Origin: Glandiceps talaboti
Lineage: Eukaryota > Hemichordata > Enteropneusta > Spengelidae
DNA: 10,500 bases
Direction of reading: 5' to 3'
Assembly (NCBI RefSeq): GCF_964340395.1
Contig: NC_135565.1
Span: 14,309,209 to 14,319,708, forward strand
Below the pieces are notes generated by a model. It did not search any database. It was given only the letters and a program-made list of their open reading frames with translations, and had not been told where the DNA came from. Below are positions 1-7,830 of the stretch, in pieces. Positions within the stretch are counted from its first letter, which is position 1. Each line of letters starts with the position of its first letter. The position numbers were made by a program, and so were the translations under genes.

Positions 1-690
1 TCTATTATCAACAGATATATCTACAGTCTGTAGCAAGATTTTCACTTGTTTAAATTGCATGGTTGAATATTTCCAACTAAGGGCTAATGTAACTCACCAT
101 AAACTCGTATAAGTGCACATGCACGTGCGTGTACATGTACTCGCATCTTATTTTGCAGACATGGACTGGAAATTAAAGTTATCGCAATTTTCTTTTAAAA
201 ATGCTAATGCTTCGGTGTGTTTTTTTTAAAACAAAGACCTAAAGTATTAATCGTGCTTAGCACTAGAGTGTGTAATTTTGTGCACCTTTTAAAATCTATT
301 TAATCAATATTGATGAAACTGAATCTCTAGATGTCATCCTACCGATTACTCATCACTCCCCTCCCCCCGTCCTCCTTTTTTTGCCAAGTATTGTAAGGTA
401 TCCTGATTCCTGGGACAATGTCACACTTCTTTCGACTATACGTTTAAGGAAGAATACACCAAAAGCCCACCGTAGATTCGTTGGATATAGGTCATCAAAC
501 TCTGCCAATGCTCCAATAAGCTAGGTTTATTTACCTCAGCTCTCGCTCCTCTTTCATTGTACATGTATCATGAGTTCCGTTTAAATCTTAGTACGACTCT
601 CGTCTCATCTTTTTTCCTGTATTATATATACATGTAGTGTATTTATGTACGTTATTCCAGTGCACGAAACCCCATTCATGAATGCTTTGT
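1..690. other. Non-coding AT-rich DNA
   Basis: No convincing exon is seen on either strand. The stretch contains an alternating purine/pyrimidine tract (113-140), a nearly pure pyrimidine run around 354-382 (C-rich, then T7, one interrupting G), and several ACATGTA words (about 135, 558 and 629). It could be intergenic or intronic. Confidence 0.6.
113..140. repeat. Alternating purine/pyrimidine tract (Z-DNA-prone)
   Basis: Twenty-eight consecutive bases alternate purine and pyrimidine without a break, mostly GT/AC/GC steps (starts GTGCACATGCACGTGC). Such tracts are known to favour left-handed DNA under supercoiling. No function can be assigned from the sequence alone. Confidence 0.55.
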
Positions 691-697
691 CTTCAAT

Positions 698-739
698 CGA
701 CTGACCGACCGACCGACCGATCGATCGATCGATCGATCG

Positions 740-816
<77 letters not shown>

Positions 817-925
817 CCAACCAACCAACCAACCAACCAACCAACCAACCAACCAACCAACCAACCAACCAACCAACCAACCAACCAACCAACCAACCAA
901 CCAACCAACCAACCAACCAACCAAC

Positions 926-996
<71 letters not shown>

Positions 997-1004
997 CCAA
1001 CCAA
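698..1004. repeat. Compound tetranucleotide microsatellite
   Basis: About 307 bp of uninterrupted 4-bp periodicity made of ordered blocks: GACC (about 702-719), GATC (about 717-740), AATC (about 742-813), AACC (about 813-926), a short mixed junction (about 921-935), AATC (about 936-994) and a few AACC (to 1004). Neighbouring blocks differ by one transition per unit, and the AACC core is flanked by two AATC blocks. On the + strand the repeat lacks stop codons in the frame from 682, giving a low-complexity reading of 129 codons (INQS and PTNQ cycles). That reading is a by-product of the repeat and not evidence of a protein. Confidence 0.97.
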
Positions 1005-1592
1005 AATAAATGTAAACATCACATTTGAGTGCCCCTTTCAAATATATGCACAAAACGTATCTCAGAAGTAGTTTCGGAGAAGTCGAAAATAACAGTATCA
1101 ACCAACACATGTAAATACTTGTAATTTTTACTGATAATATAAATCAATAAGAAGTATGTACTAACAAAATCAATTAACTGCAGCTTACATCATGTTTGAA
1201 AAAGAGTTTAAAAAGGCACCAACTTTCTTTGCACGACCGATGTATGCTACAGTTACTTCAAAAGTACTGATAACATGATAATCACATTCATGTACATTTA
1301 ACTTGTTTAGAGTATTTTCCACTAAATACTATTTGGAGACATCTATCTCCTTGCCTTTTCGTGATGCGGACTGAACCACGATCGTGAGTAATATACATTC
1401 GATGTTATTGACACTAACCCTTTCACGTAAAAGATTTCCTCGTTTGACAGAGGGGTTCATTAAGAACTGTTGAAGATTCAACTGAAGAGGTTAGAAGGGC
1501 AATCTGGCAAGCAAGGCCATTGCTGTCAGTCACGCTTCTCTAACTAATCAATTACGTCTTTCGTTCACATTGTCCTTGCCTCTATCTAGCAG
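1005..1592. other. Non-coding stretch upstream of candidate exon
   Basis: AT-rich DNA without a supportable ORF or RNA gene. Its right end (about 1569-1592) is a pyrimidine-rich run ending in CTAGCAG, which reads as a plausible + strand 3' splice site for the candidate exon that follows. Confidence 0.5.
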
Positions 1593-1752
1593 ACGAGATG
1601 TCCTACATGAATATCAATTATACGTGCAGCAAAATGAAAAACAAAAATATCTTTTGAATCAGTTGTGGAATATGTTCCGAGATTTATGCCAAGGGGAAAT
1701 GCTTTTTAACGTGTTCAATAGTATGACAAAGAACGGGAACTGCAATTTGTGA
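1593..1752 (+). CDS. Candidate terminal exon, unknown protein (low confidence)
   Basis: After a good-looking acceptor (pyrimidine tract TTGTCCTTGCCTCTATCTAG, then CAG ending at 1592) the + strand stays open for about 52 codons to a TGA at 1750-1752. The peptide reads RDVLHEYQLYVQQNEKQKY and continues through an amphipathic stretch (LLNQLWNMFRDL) to a terminal NGNCNL. The reading before 1593 has no ATG, so if real this would be the last coding exon of a gene starting further left. I do not recognise the protein. Against it: codon use is AT-rich, no partner exon was found in the window, and an open frame of this length can occur by chance. Confidence 0.22.
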
Positions 1753-3049
1753 GGAAAACATCGCTATAGTGTAAACGTGCTGTCGTTGAAGTAAATGCTC
1801 AACTTTAGACACATTCGTTATCGTTTGTAGGGGCAGAGTAAACTCTTTTTGTTTATTGCCTTATTTTGCAGTCATCTCCAAGCTGACATTTATGGTATAT
1901 ATAAATGACGAAAAAAGTGTGACATCAAATTAAAGGAAAGGATAATTGTGAATTTACTGTAATGTTTAATATAACCCTGTCGACTAGTATTTATGATATG
2001 GTTGTTGTGTAGTACTTATTAATATTTGCAACATATCAACCGACTAATATAAACCAAAAATTGAATAAGGTTGCAAAATTGAATGTCCATTTTAAGACCG
2101 GAAATCGAAACCAAAATCATGAGTCACTCAAAATTACCCACTTTTACTTCCATACGTACGCATTTCGTACTGACAAAATGTGCGAATAGATTTATATTGG
2201 TGACAGTACTAGTTCTTATGACATTCAATATGGTGCCACACTACTGGAGCACACGCTGAGTTAATATGGTTTGAGGCGTTATGTTTGCTGTTTATTTGAA
2301 AGATACTCACAGTATTCTACTTACTGAAGCATATTTAACCATCACTTGCAATTGACTGATTTCAAACCTAGTACATTGTATTAAGATATAACTTATAGTT
2401 TGTACACGTATACAATTGACGCGGCCCTACCTACCATGCTATCAATTGTTCTAACAATACAAGAAGACAGCAGTTACTGTATTGTCAAGGTAGACATGCG
2501 TAGACATTAACATTATACTAGAATAATTTACTCGAGTTGTTCTTTTTGAAAACGAAAGAGTTTTGTCAGTAAGAAGTTTATACACTCGGTTTGTGTCTCT
2601 TTATGGCGTACTTGAATGAGAACTACATGTATGGTAGGAGTTCTTTTAGCAAATACTGACAAATGTTACGTATTCAGCTTAATGCAGAACTTAGCTAAAT
2701 GTCAGAATGATTTATTTTCCAGCCACGTCCTCATCCCGTCATTTTCCTGAAAACCAATCCGATTTTTTATATAATGAGAAGTCACAAAAGCGTAATTCGA
2801 TAATTGCCATTACTACATGTCAGTCGGCTAGCAAAGAAGTAAACAAATCATGACTATTTCTTTAGAAGCAGCCGACCCCCTTGTTATTTGGACTGCATTA
2901 AGACACCTAATACTTCAAATAATAACCATTGATTATAAAGAAATGAATCGCAATCCTGAAAATACTATTATGCGGTATCACTTTCCCCTGATGCTGTCAT
3001 CAGTGTGTATGTCAGTGAATAAGGTTACAACGAGTACGGATTGGACTAA
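1753..3049. other. Non-coding AT-rich DNA
   Basis: No gene-like signal found. A 102-codon open reading runs from 2850 to 3158, but its composition shows no domain and it has no splice or promoter context. Its end runs into the diverged repeat at about 3050-3200. Confidence 0.5.
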
Positions 3050-3200
3050 TGAAAGGACGTATTGTACACGTATGTTATTTCCACCTTTCAATCCCATGCC
3101 TCTCCAACCTCGGTTGAATACATGCAAGATTTCATTACCATCAAAGGACTCCACCTAAATATACAAATTTTGCCCTGGGGAAATACGATGTCAGAACACA
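3050..3200 (+). repeat. Diverged dispersed repeat, copy A
   Basis: This stretch resembles the reverse complement of about 9440-9600. Both begin with ATGAAAGG followed by a near-matching base and CG. Both contain a shared block about 100-116 bases further on (CAAATTTTGCCCTGGGGA here, CCAATTTTGCCCCTGGGGA there), with weaker identity between. Conceptual translations also correspond: GL, then Q, then PWG in the same order (about 3146-3183 here). It is probably a degraded mobile-element fragment of a family I do not recognise, and the frames here are broken. Confidence 0.35.
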
Positions 3201-3533
3201 TGGAAGTTACTAGAATTAAAGAGCATCCACTCCAAAATACAAAATATATTTTCAATTGACATACTGTACTTTTCTATACAAGGGCGTTGACGACAGCACG
3301 GAGTATTTCTTTAACAAACTTTAAACAACTGTTTATGCATTTATAGTGATGGTTATCGTTGATCACAAGAGCTTAAAATGAAAACATTATATATGTGGGC
3401 AACTGCCGTCTATGTGAAAATTATTGATACGGGACAATGGGTCCTTGACGGGTATCGATATTGTTTTAATACCCTCACTTGATAAATAATTGACGCTATT
3501 ATTACAAAAGGGGGTCGTTCACCAGTGTAACAA

Positions 3534-3668
3534 ATGTCGACCTCTAATGTTAACGTTAATTCTCCACCAGTGTTACTCGATGATCTCCGCACCCAGCTGG
3601 CAGATCATGTAACTGTACTCGAATCACTCTCATATCTCCACTTGCACACGGGATCACTTGGACTTTAA
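3534..3668 (+). CDS. Possible small ORF or first coding exon, 44 codons
   Basis: An ATG in favourable context (acaaATGT, A at -3) opens 44 codons to TAA at 3666-3668. The peptide starts MSTSNVNVNSPPVLLDDL and continues RTQLADHVTVLESLSYLHL, with leucines spaced in a way that could form a short amphipathic helix. GC content is higher than in the flanks, and C-ending codons (CTC, CGC, ACC, CAC) are frequent. A possible donor (CAT|GTAACT near 3606) would make it a first exon. I recognise no domain. It may be chance or a transposon remnant. Confidence 0.22.
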   Translation: MSTSNVNVNSPPVLLDDLRTQLADHVTVLESLSYLHLHTGSLGL

Positions 3669-3721
3669 TTAGGCAAATTAGCTCAAACTACACACAATAT
3701 TCATGGTTAATTTGGAACCAA

Positions 3722-3797
3722 TTTAGAAGGAGCCAATGAGCAGATCGAAACTCTTAGTCTAGGCCTAGCTGTTTCCTTCAGCCCGCTCCCTTCTAAA
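3722..3797. repeat. Small imperfect foldback around a CTAGGCCTAG palindrome
   Basis: TTTAGAAGGAGC at 3722-3733 is matched by GCTCCCTTCTAAA at 3785-3797 as an inverted repeat with one inserted base. The interior holds the perfect 10-bp palindrome CTAGGCCTAG at 3759-3768, close to the centre of the outer repeat. It could be a tiny foldback element or chance. No target-site duplication was identified. Confidence 0.4.
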
Positions 3798-4700
3798 GTG
3801 AATCTATACTTTATTTCCAACTTTAAAATGTTATAAACATAAATTATACAATACTTTAATGATTGATTGGATGATAAAATCATCACACCATAAATGAATA
3901 AACCGGAGAGTGTTGTTGCTTTAATTTAATGCAAATAATACTGACAAATCTGAAAAATAGCCACACAAAGCGATGACGTCACTGTTCTTCCAGCTGCCTG
4001 TAAGTAGTTATTATTTGGCACGTTGATCTTTTAATAATGTTGTCATCTCTGATCTAGAAGAAGAATATTCGCGAAATGCAAACATTTGTTCTAAGTATTA
4101 ATTCATGACAGCTGAGAGTCCACTGTGACATCGCGTTACGATCAAAACGTTTCGAATATTAAAAAAGTGTGTTCTGTCATCCGTAACACTATCGCCTCTA
4201 ATGTTACTTCAATAAAGCACATTACATGTATTGACAAGTACTTATTGGTACAAAGTATTAAAAGTGTAAACCAATGTTCTAGTGATTAAACGCATTTTTA
4301 CAACAAACATGTACATTGAGTGAATACCTTTGTATGTTTCACTTATAGTTGCCTTTTATAGAAATAGATGAGGTGAAAACAATCTAAGATTATATAATTA
4401 ATGAATTTCTTCACACCAGACTTTATGGCAACATAAGGTACAACACAAATATTATCCGCAATTTCTAGTTATTGCAATTTTCATGGTTGCTTGTGTAATT
4501 TCAAATACTCTCTCTCATTAATTGGTGTTTCTACAAGCTTCTGATGCTTGCAATATAGGCTAGGTCAACAAATCAGTATAAATTAAATTCGCCTCTGCGA
4601 TATAGTTATGAGTATTCCAAACAACTCACAGTATAAGTGTTGTCTGTATTAAATTTGACCAAGTACTAAATAAACCTCGTCGCATCTCGGAATTTTCAAA
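3798..4700. other. Non-coding DNA with one CRE
   Basis: No ORF or RNA gene can be supported. The stretch holds a full CRE palindrome (3974-3981) followed 19 bases later by a donor-like CCT|GTAAGT at 4000. That pairing could mark a non-coding first exon, but nothing else supports it. Confidence 0.45.
3974..3981. promoter_or_regulatory. CRE-type palindrome TGACGTCA
   Basis: Perfect 8-bp CREB/ATF-type site, one of three in the window (also 5330 and 7291). The 14-base sequence 3969-3982 is the exact reverse complement of 5329-5342, so these two sites share flanks. Binding is not shown by sequence. Confidence 0.4.
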
Positions 4701-4719
4701 AAATTACAGGTTTCTCTAC

Positions 4720-4817
4720 CTGCAGAAAATAATGTGCAAACACCTGATATCAACATGGCGACCATCAGTGACGCCAACACTATCACCGAATTCAACCCCA
4801 AGGTATCTTTTAATGAA
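4720..4817. CDS. Candidate hidden exon, strand unresolved
   Basis: A GC-richer island in AT-rich DNA, open on both strands and bounded by splice-like signals on both. On +, acceptor TTTCTCTACCTGCAG ends at 4725, and donors follow at AAG|GTATCT (exon end 4802) or GAA|GTGAGT (exon end 4817). The frame is open, contains an ATG in good context at 4755 (caacATGG), and reads MATISDANTITEFNPK with mostly C-ending codons. On -, an acceptor-like TTCATTAAAAG precedes 4806, and a consensus donor CAG|GTAGAG follows 4720, giving an 87-base exon (multiple of three). One of its frames reads YLGVEFGDSVGVTDGRH, which resembles the G-V-E-L-D ... G-x-N-D-G core of CAP-Gly microtubule-binding domains. Another minus frame gives a hydrophobic, membrane-like stretch. 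No flanking exon was recognised, so identity and strand are open. Confidence 0.3.
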
Positions 4818-5329
4818 GTGAGTTTCACATGTTCAAGAAAAGTGAGATCAAATAACATCTGCCTTCATTTACTTATCTTTCAATAGGTTATCTGAGGATA
4901 GACAAAATCTGGACACCTAGGGGTGTTATTGGTTTAATGGGTCAGTGATCTAAAAGTGACCCCAATAAAGTAAGACTTCTGTTTGCATCCTCGCCAAGAG
5001 CAATATTTACTAATGAACTGACTACGAAGTCCTACTGACGTATCACATACGCCATTAGTTGCGTATAAATTTGGTATATGACCAGGGTATTGAATCGACA
5101 ACACCATGCTGGAATATAAGCCATAATGATACTAAAGCCTACACAAATATCATTAACTAAGCTCATGTGTCGTTAGGAACTCAGTATTTGCTTCCATAAC
5201 ATAAAAAGTATTCAGATAGTTCAGGTGTTGGCGTTAGGTTTAATAGGCATCTGACTAGAACATTAACCTAGACTAAGTATAAAATTATCACGAATTATAT
5301 TATAGCATTACCAATTCCAGTGAATTTTG
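4818..5329. other. Non-coding AT-rich DNA
   Basis: No gene-like signal seen beyond the short inverted repeats at 4913-4966 and a weak one at about 5236-5270 (TAGGTTTAAT against ATTAACCTA). Confidence 0.5.
4913..4966. repeat. Two adjacent short inverted repeats
   Basis: ACACC (4913-4917) and GGTGT (4922-4926) form a 5-bp stem with a 4-base loop. Immediately downstream GGGTCA (4939-4944) and TGACCC (4957-4962) are inverted, with outer ATTGG (4928-4932) and CCAAT (4962-4966). GGGTCA resembles a nuclear-receptor half-site, but the 12-base spacing is not a standard arrangement. Confidence 0.3.
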
Positions 5330-5337
5330 TGACGTCA
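5330..5337. promoter_or_regulatory. CRE-type palindrome TGACGTCA
   Basis: Second perfect CRE. It lies about 270 bases upstream of the CpG-dense ETS/YY1-like patch at 5598-5620 and shares a 14-base exact inverted match with the site at 3974. Confidence 0.4.
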
Positions 5338-5342
5338 TCGCT

Positions 5343-5365
5343 GTACATTATTACTGATAATGTAC
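5343..5365. repeat. Perfect 9-bp hairpin related to the foldback termini
   Basis: GTACATTAT, loop TACTG, ATAATGTAC. The left arm plus one base (GTACATTATT) equals the outer end of the right arm of the 5705-5846 foldback, and ATAATGTAC equals part of its left arm. The ends are arranged outside-in relative to that element. This may be a scar of the same family or chance. Confidence 0.35.
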
Positions 5366-5544
5366 TCCGTTATTGGGCATCGCGGCCCCAGAACGAGCAT
5401 AACAATACAAGCTTATTTGTTCTGTTTCTTCATACGACTAGGTATTTTTTCGAAATGTATGTTGTTACTCATGATTGTCATTTCCACTGTTTAAAAATAC
5501 AACGCATTCATGAAACAAATTTGTGTTCACAGCAGTTCATTGAA

Positions 5545-5578
5545 GTGTATATGTGTGTGTACGTGTACGTACGTGCGT
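5545..5578. repeat. 34-bp alternating purine/pyrimidine tract
   Basis: Unbroken purine/pyrimidine alternation (GTGTATATGTGTGTGTACGT then GTACGTACGTGCGT), the longest such tract seen in the window. It is Z-DNA-prone. It lies directly upstream of the CpG-dense patch, a placement seen at some promoters. Confidence 0.55.
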
Positions 5579-5597
5579 CGCTAGGATTGGTATTCAG

Positions 5598-5641
5598 CTT
5601 CCGGGCCGAACATGGCAGACGATGTTCAGCGCTGTGTATAG
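5598..5641 (+). promoter_or_regulatory. Candidate TATA-less core promoter patch (ETS + YY1-like)
   Basis: CTTCCGG at 5598-5604 matches an ETS-family core. GAACATGGCAGAC right after it resembles a YY1-type initiator (core ATGGC). Roughly a dozen CpGs lie between about 5560 and 5670, unlike the CpG-poor surroundings. The ATG at 5612 opens only nine codons (MADDVQRCV) before TAG at 5639-5641, so any gene would need splicing. No donor there is strong. This is a motif-based suggestion only. Confidence 0.22.
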
Positions 5642-5704
5642 TATACGTTGTTTTGCGTTTCTCGGTCTACAAATTCACTGGAATTGGCAAAACTATAAAA
5701 TAAT

Positions 5705-5846
5705 AACAATAATGTACGCCCTCCCAGTCCATAATGGACTCAAGCAAACTTTGCACTCCATAATGGGCTCGGCTGTCGCCTCGCCCATTATGTCGTTCAA
5801 AGTTTGCTTTCGTCCATTATGGGCTGTGACGGCGTACATTATTGTT
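5705..5846. mobile_element. 142-bp foldback element (MITE-like)
   Basis: An imperfect palindrome with dyad centre between 5775 and 5776. The outer 16 bases match perfectly (AACAATAATGTACGCC at 5705-5720, complement at 5831-5846), and the two arms pair along their full length with no gap. In the about 70-base arms I count ten mismatched positions outside the 4-base apex TGTC (5774-5777). The inner stem GGC/GCC closes that apex. CCATAATGG or its complement occurs four times (near 5729, 5758, 5786 and 5814). The form fits a non-autonomous terminal-inverted-repeat element that encodes nothing. No exact target-site duplication could be fixed: the flanks are AT-rich, with only a TA-like possibility. 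A long-hairpin RNA origin is an alternative. No second copy is in the window. Confidence 0.75.
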
Positions 5847-5849
5847 TAA

Positions 5850-6250
5850 ATAGTTGTAGGGCAGTATACGTCATGTCTCTGTTTATCAAAGAAGAATAAA
5901 AGAAAGGGATGTAAATATTAACAAGATATGTCATGTATAAAATATGTGTATGTACAAAGAGTTTGCTATTATTCACTATTAATCATTACAATACAGAGTG
6001 GTGGTTTTACCTCAATCATACAGAGACAAAGCGTTATCTCAATGTTCCCCATTGCAATGCCAAACCAAACCAAGGCAGGAAGTGGTGCCTCCGTTAACAA
6101 TGTATGTAGTCTGGGTTATTCCCCAAAGTTCGATGATCCCGTTACATGGGGTAAAAGTAGAAGAACTTTATGGCGAGAATGAGATGTGTATGGGGAATTA
6201 CAGTGAACACATTAGCGTTTGAAAATAGACAGTGATCAGGAGTAGATATA
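5850..6250. other. Non-coding DNA
   Basis: Two overlapping open readings (5928-6182 and 5998-6222) cover this stretch. Neither shows a recognised domain, good codon bias or splice context, so I do not call a gene. Confidence 0.45.
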
Positions 6251-6251
6251 T

Positions 6252-6296
<45 letters not shown>
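6252..6296. repeat. (ATC)15 trinucleotide microsatellite
   Basis: Fifteen perfect ATC units, followed by CACCAC. Read on the - strand it gives a poly-aspartate run inside an otherwise meaningless open reading (6198-6386), which I attribute to the repeat. Confidence 0.97.
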
Positions 6297-6297
<1 letters not shown>

Positions 6298-6299
6298 CC

Positions 6300-7160
6300 A
6301 CAGCCGTCAACAACTGTCCAAGAACATCCGTAGCCATAACAACAAAAGCAACGGCAACAATAAATGAATTGTATGCATTCATTCATTGGAGATATTTCTC
6401 ATAAACTGATAGTTGACAACACTCTAAGGGCTTACAGGAAATATTATCCATATTGCACAATACCATATTGCAATGTAGTAAATTATTATCATTTCTGTCG
6501 ATTCACACACATATATCAACATATTGCAAAACCATAAATCTTGCTCCTTTTGTAGCTAAGTGCCCTGCAAATAAAATTGAAATTTAATGCATGACGGATG
6601 TGTAATAGTAATTTATGTAAGTAAATAAATGGATTAATGCATATTTGTAATACATGTATATTTGTTATCGCCATCGTAATGTCTATATTATGAGCTTATC
6701 CAAACGTACTACGAATATTAGTAAGTGAAAACGATTTTATACCAACATCTACCCCTTAAATTGATGATTATACAAATACTTTGAAAAAATAGTATATAGA
6801 AAAATTATACTTGTAAATGTCGAACAATTGTGTGGGTGTTTGATGTCATAAATAGTCAACAGATATCTCTCAAGGGCATTTGAATAAAAAACTATCATTA
6901 GGATATGGTGATTATAATCAAATATGGTTGCTAGTGCTCAATGTTAGTAATATATCCAAGTTGGTGGCCGTGGATGCCAATTGTAACCGCAGTGAGCTTA
7001 ATATTTAAGTTGTGAGAAAATATAGTACGGAGTATTTTATCATTATTCTGAGGCTAATCAATTCCTGTCAATGTAACCTAAATAGTGTTAATTATTCAAA
7101 TCATGTATTTATTTACGTGTACATGTATTAAACTAATTATTTTAATAAACAACCTATTGC
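6300..7160. other. Non-coding AT-rich DNA
   Basis: No ORF, RNA gene or repeat of note beyond short AT-rich words. Upstream intergenic DNA of the receptor gene is the simplest reading. Confidence 0.5.
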
Positions 7161-7166
7161 ACGATT

Positions 7167-7174
7167 TATATATA
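7167..7174 (+). promoter_or_regulatory. Possible TATA element for the receptor gene
   Basis: TATATATA in the context TTTATATATAGCG, about 325 bases before the candidate 5' UTR donor at 7494. In AT-rich DNA such a match is weak evidence. A perfect 10-bp tandem duplication (AACTCTATGT twice, 7194-7213) lies just downstream. Confidence 0.15.
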
Positions 7175-7290
7175 GCGAAGATATGATCTTATGAACTCTA
7201 TGTAACTCTATGTTAATACTTCAAAACCGATTGTTTTCCTTGTGTTGTTTTGCTGTATGCTACGTTTGCCAATCTTATTTGCATACGATT

Positions 7291-7298
7291 TGACGTCA
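7291..7298 (+). promoter_or_regulatory. CRE-type palindrome TGACGTCA upstream of the receptor
   Basis: Third perfect CRE, about 600 bases before the receptor start codon and close to the likely 5' UTR exon. cAMP/CREB control of the receptor is a reasonable guess from position only. A consensus donor CCAAG|GTAAAG lies at 7318/7319, so the site could also fall within a transcribed first exon. Confidence 0.35.
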
Positions 7299-7493
7299 TC
7301 CGAATCATGTTCTCCAAGGTAAAGTAATCGTGATATCTAGCCACAAGTGCACATGTTCGTTGTGTGTGTGTCTGTGTTGGTTGCATTTACTTATCGACTA
7401 ACCATAATGTGATGTTTACTGGCAGATACCACGGATAGTTACGTCGAAGACCTGCCAAGTTGATATTGACAGACAACAAAACACTATTTGCAG

Positions 7494-7830
7494 GTAATTT
7501 TACCGATTATTTATAAGTTAGCGTTTTAGGACGATTGCAATCAGTCAACAGAAATCAACGTATTTTCAACATGTGGCGCTTGTGTTAGGTAACAGTGTAA
7601 TTCCGTTGTATATGCGGATTGAGTTTTATATTTTTAGCGTCTTTATTACCAGCCTCTAAGAGCGTTTACATGATTTACTTGACATCTTCATTATCAGAGA
7701 CGTACATAAGATGCTAAATATTCATATTTTATTTTAGAAATGTTTGTAATGTCAAGTTTGTTGTTTCGGACATGTGTTTTTAATCTTTATATTCATAATG
7801 TTTTAACAAATTTCTTTTGTTTTATTTTAG
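7494..7830 (+). other. Candidate 5' UTR intron of the receptor gene
   Basis: Donor TTGCAG|GTAATT at 7493/7494 and acceptor TTTCTTTTGTTTTATTTTAG ending at 7830 bound a 337-base AT-rich segment. An alternative donor, CCAAG|GTAAAG at 7318/7319, would give a 512-base intron. Both predict a non-coding exon upstream: I find no in-frame ATG there without a following stop. The acceptor is strong; the donor choice is open. Confidence 0.5.

Noticed and set aside
682-1071. 129-codon ORF on +
   Set aside because: It is almost entirely the tetranucleotide repeat read through (INQS and PTNQ cycles). A 4-bp repeat without stop codons gives this automatically.
2850-3158. 102-codon ORF on +
   Set aside because: No recognisable domain, no splice or promoter context, and it overlaps the diverged repeat in a different frame. 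Length is within chance for a window this size.
5729-5823. CCATAATGG words as CArG (SRF) boxes
   Set aside because: A CArG box needs six A/T bases between CC and GG. Here there are only five, and the words are part of the foldback arms.
5320-5849. Two overlapping + ORFs (5320-5703 and 5553-5849)
   Set aside because: They run through the Z-DNA-prone tract and the foldback element, with no domain and no coding bias.
6129-6142. GTTCGATGATCC as a tRNA B-box / SINE promoter
   Set aside because: It has an extra base relative to the GGTTCGANTCC consensus, with no matching A-box and no cloverleaf around it.
6198-6386. Minus-strand ORF with a poly-aspartate run
   Set aside because: Poly-D is the (ATC)15 microsatellite read on the other strand. 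The flanks show no coding character.
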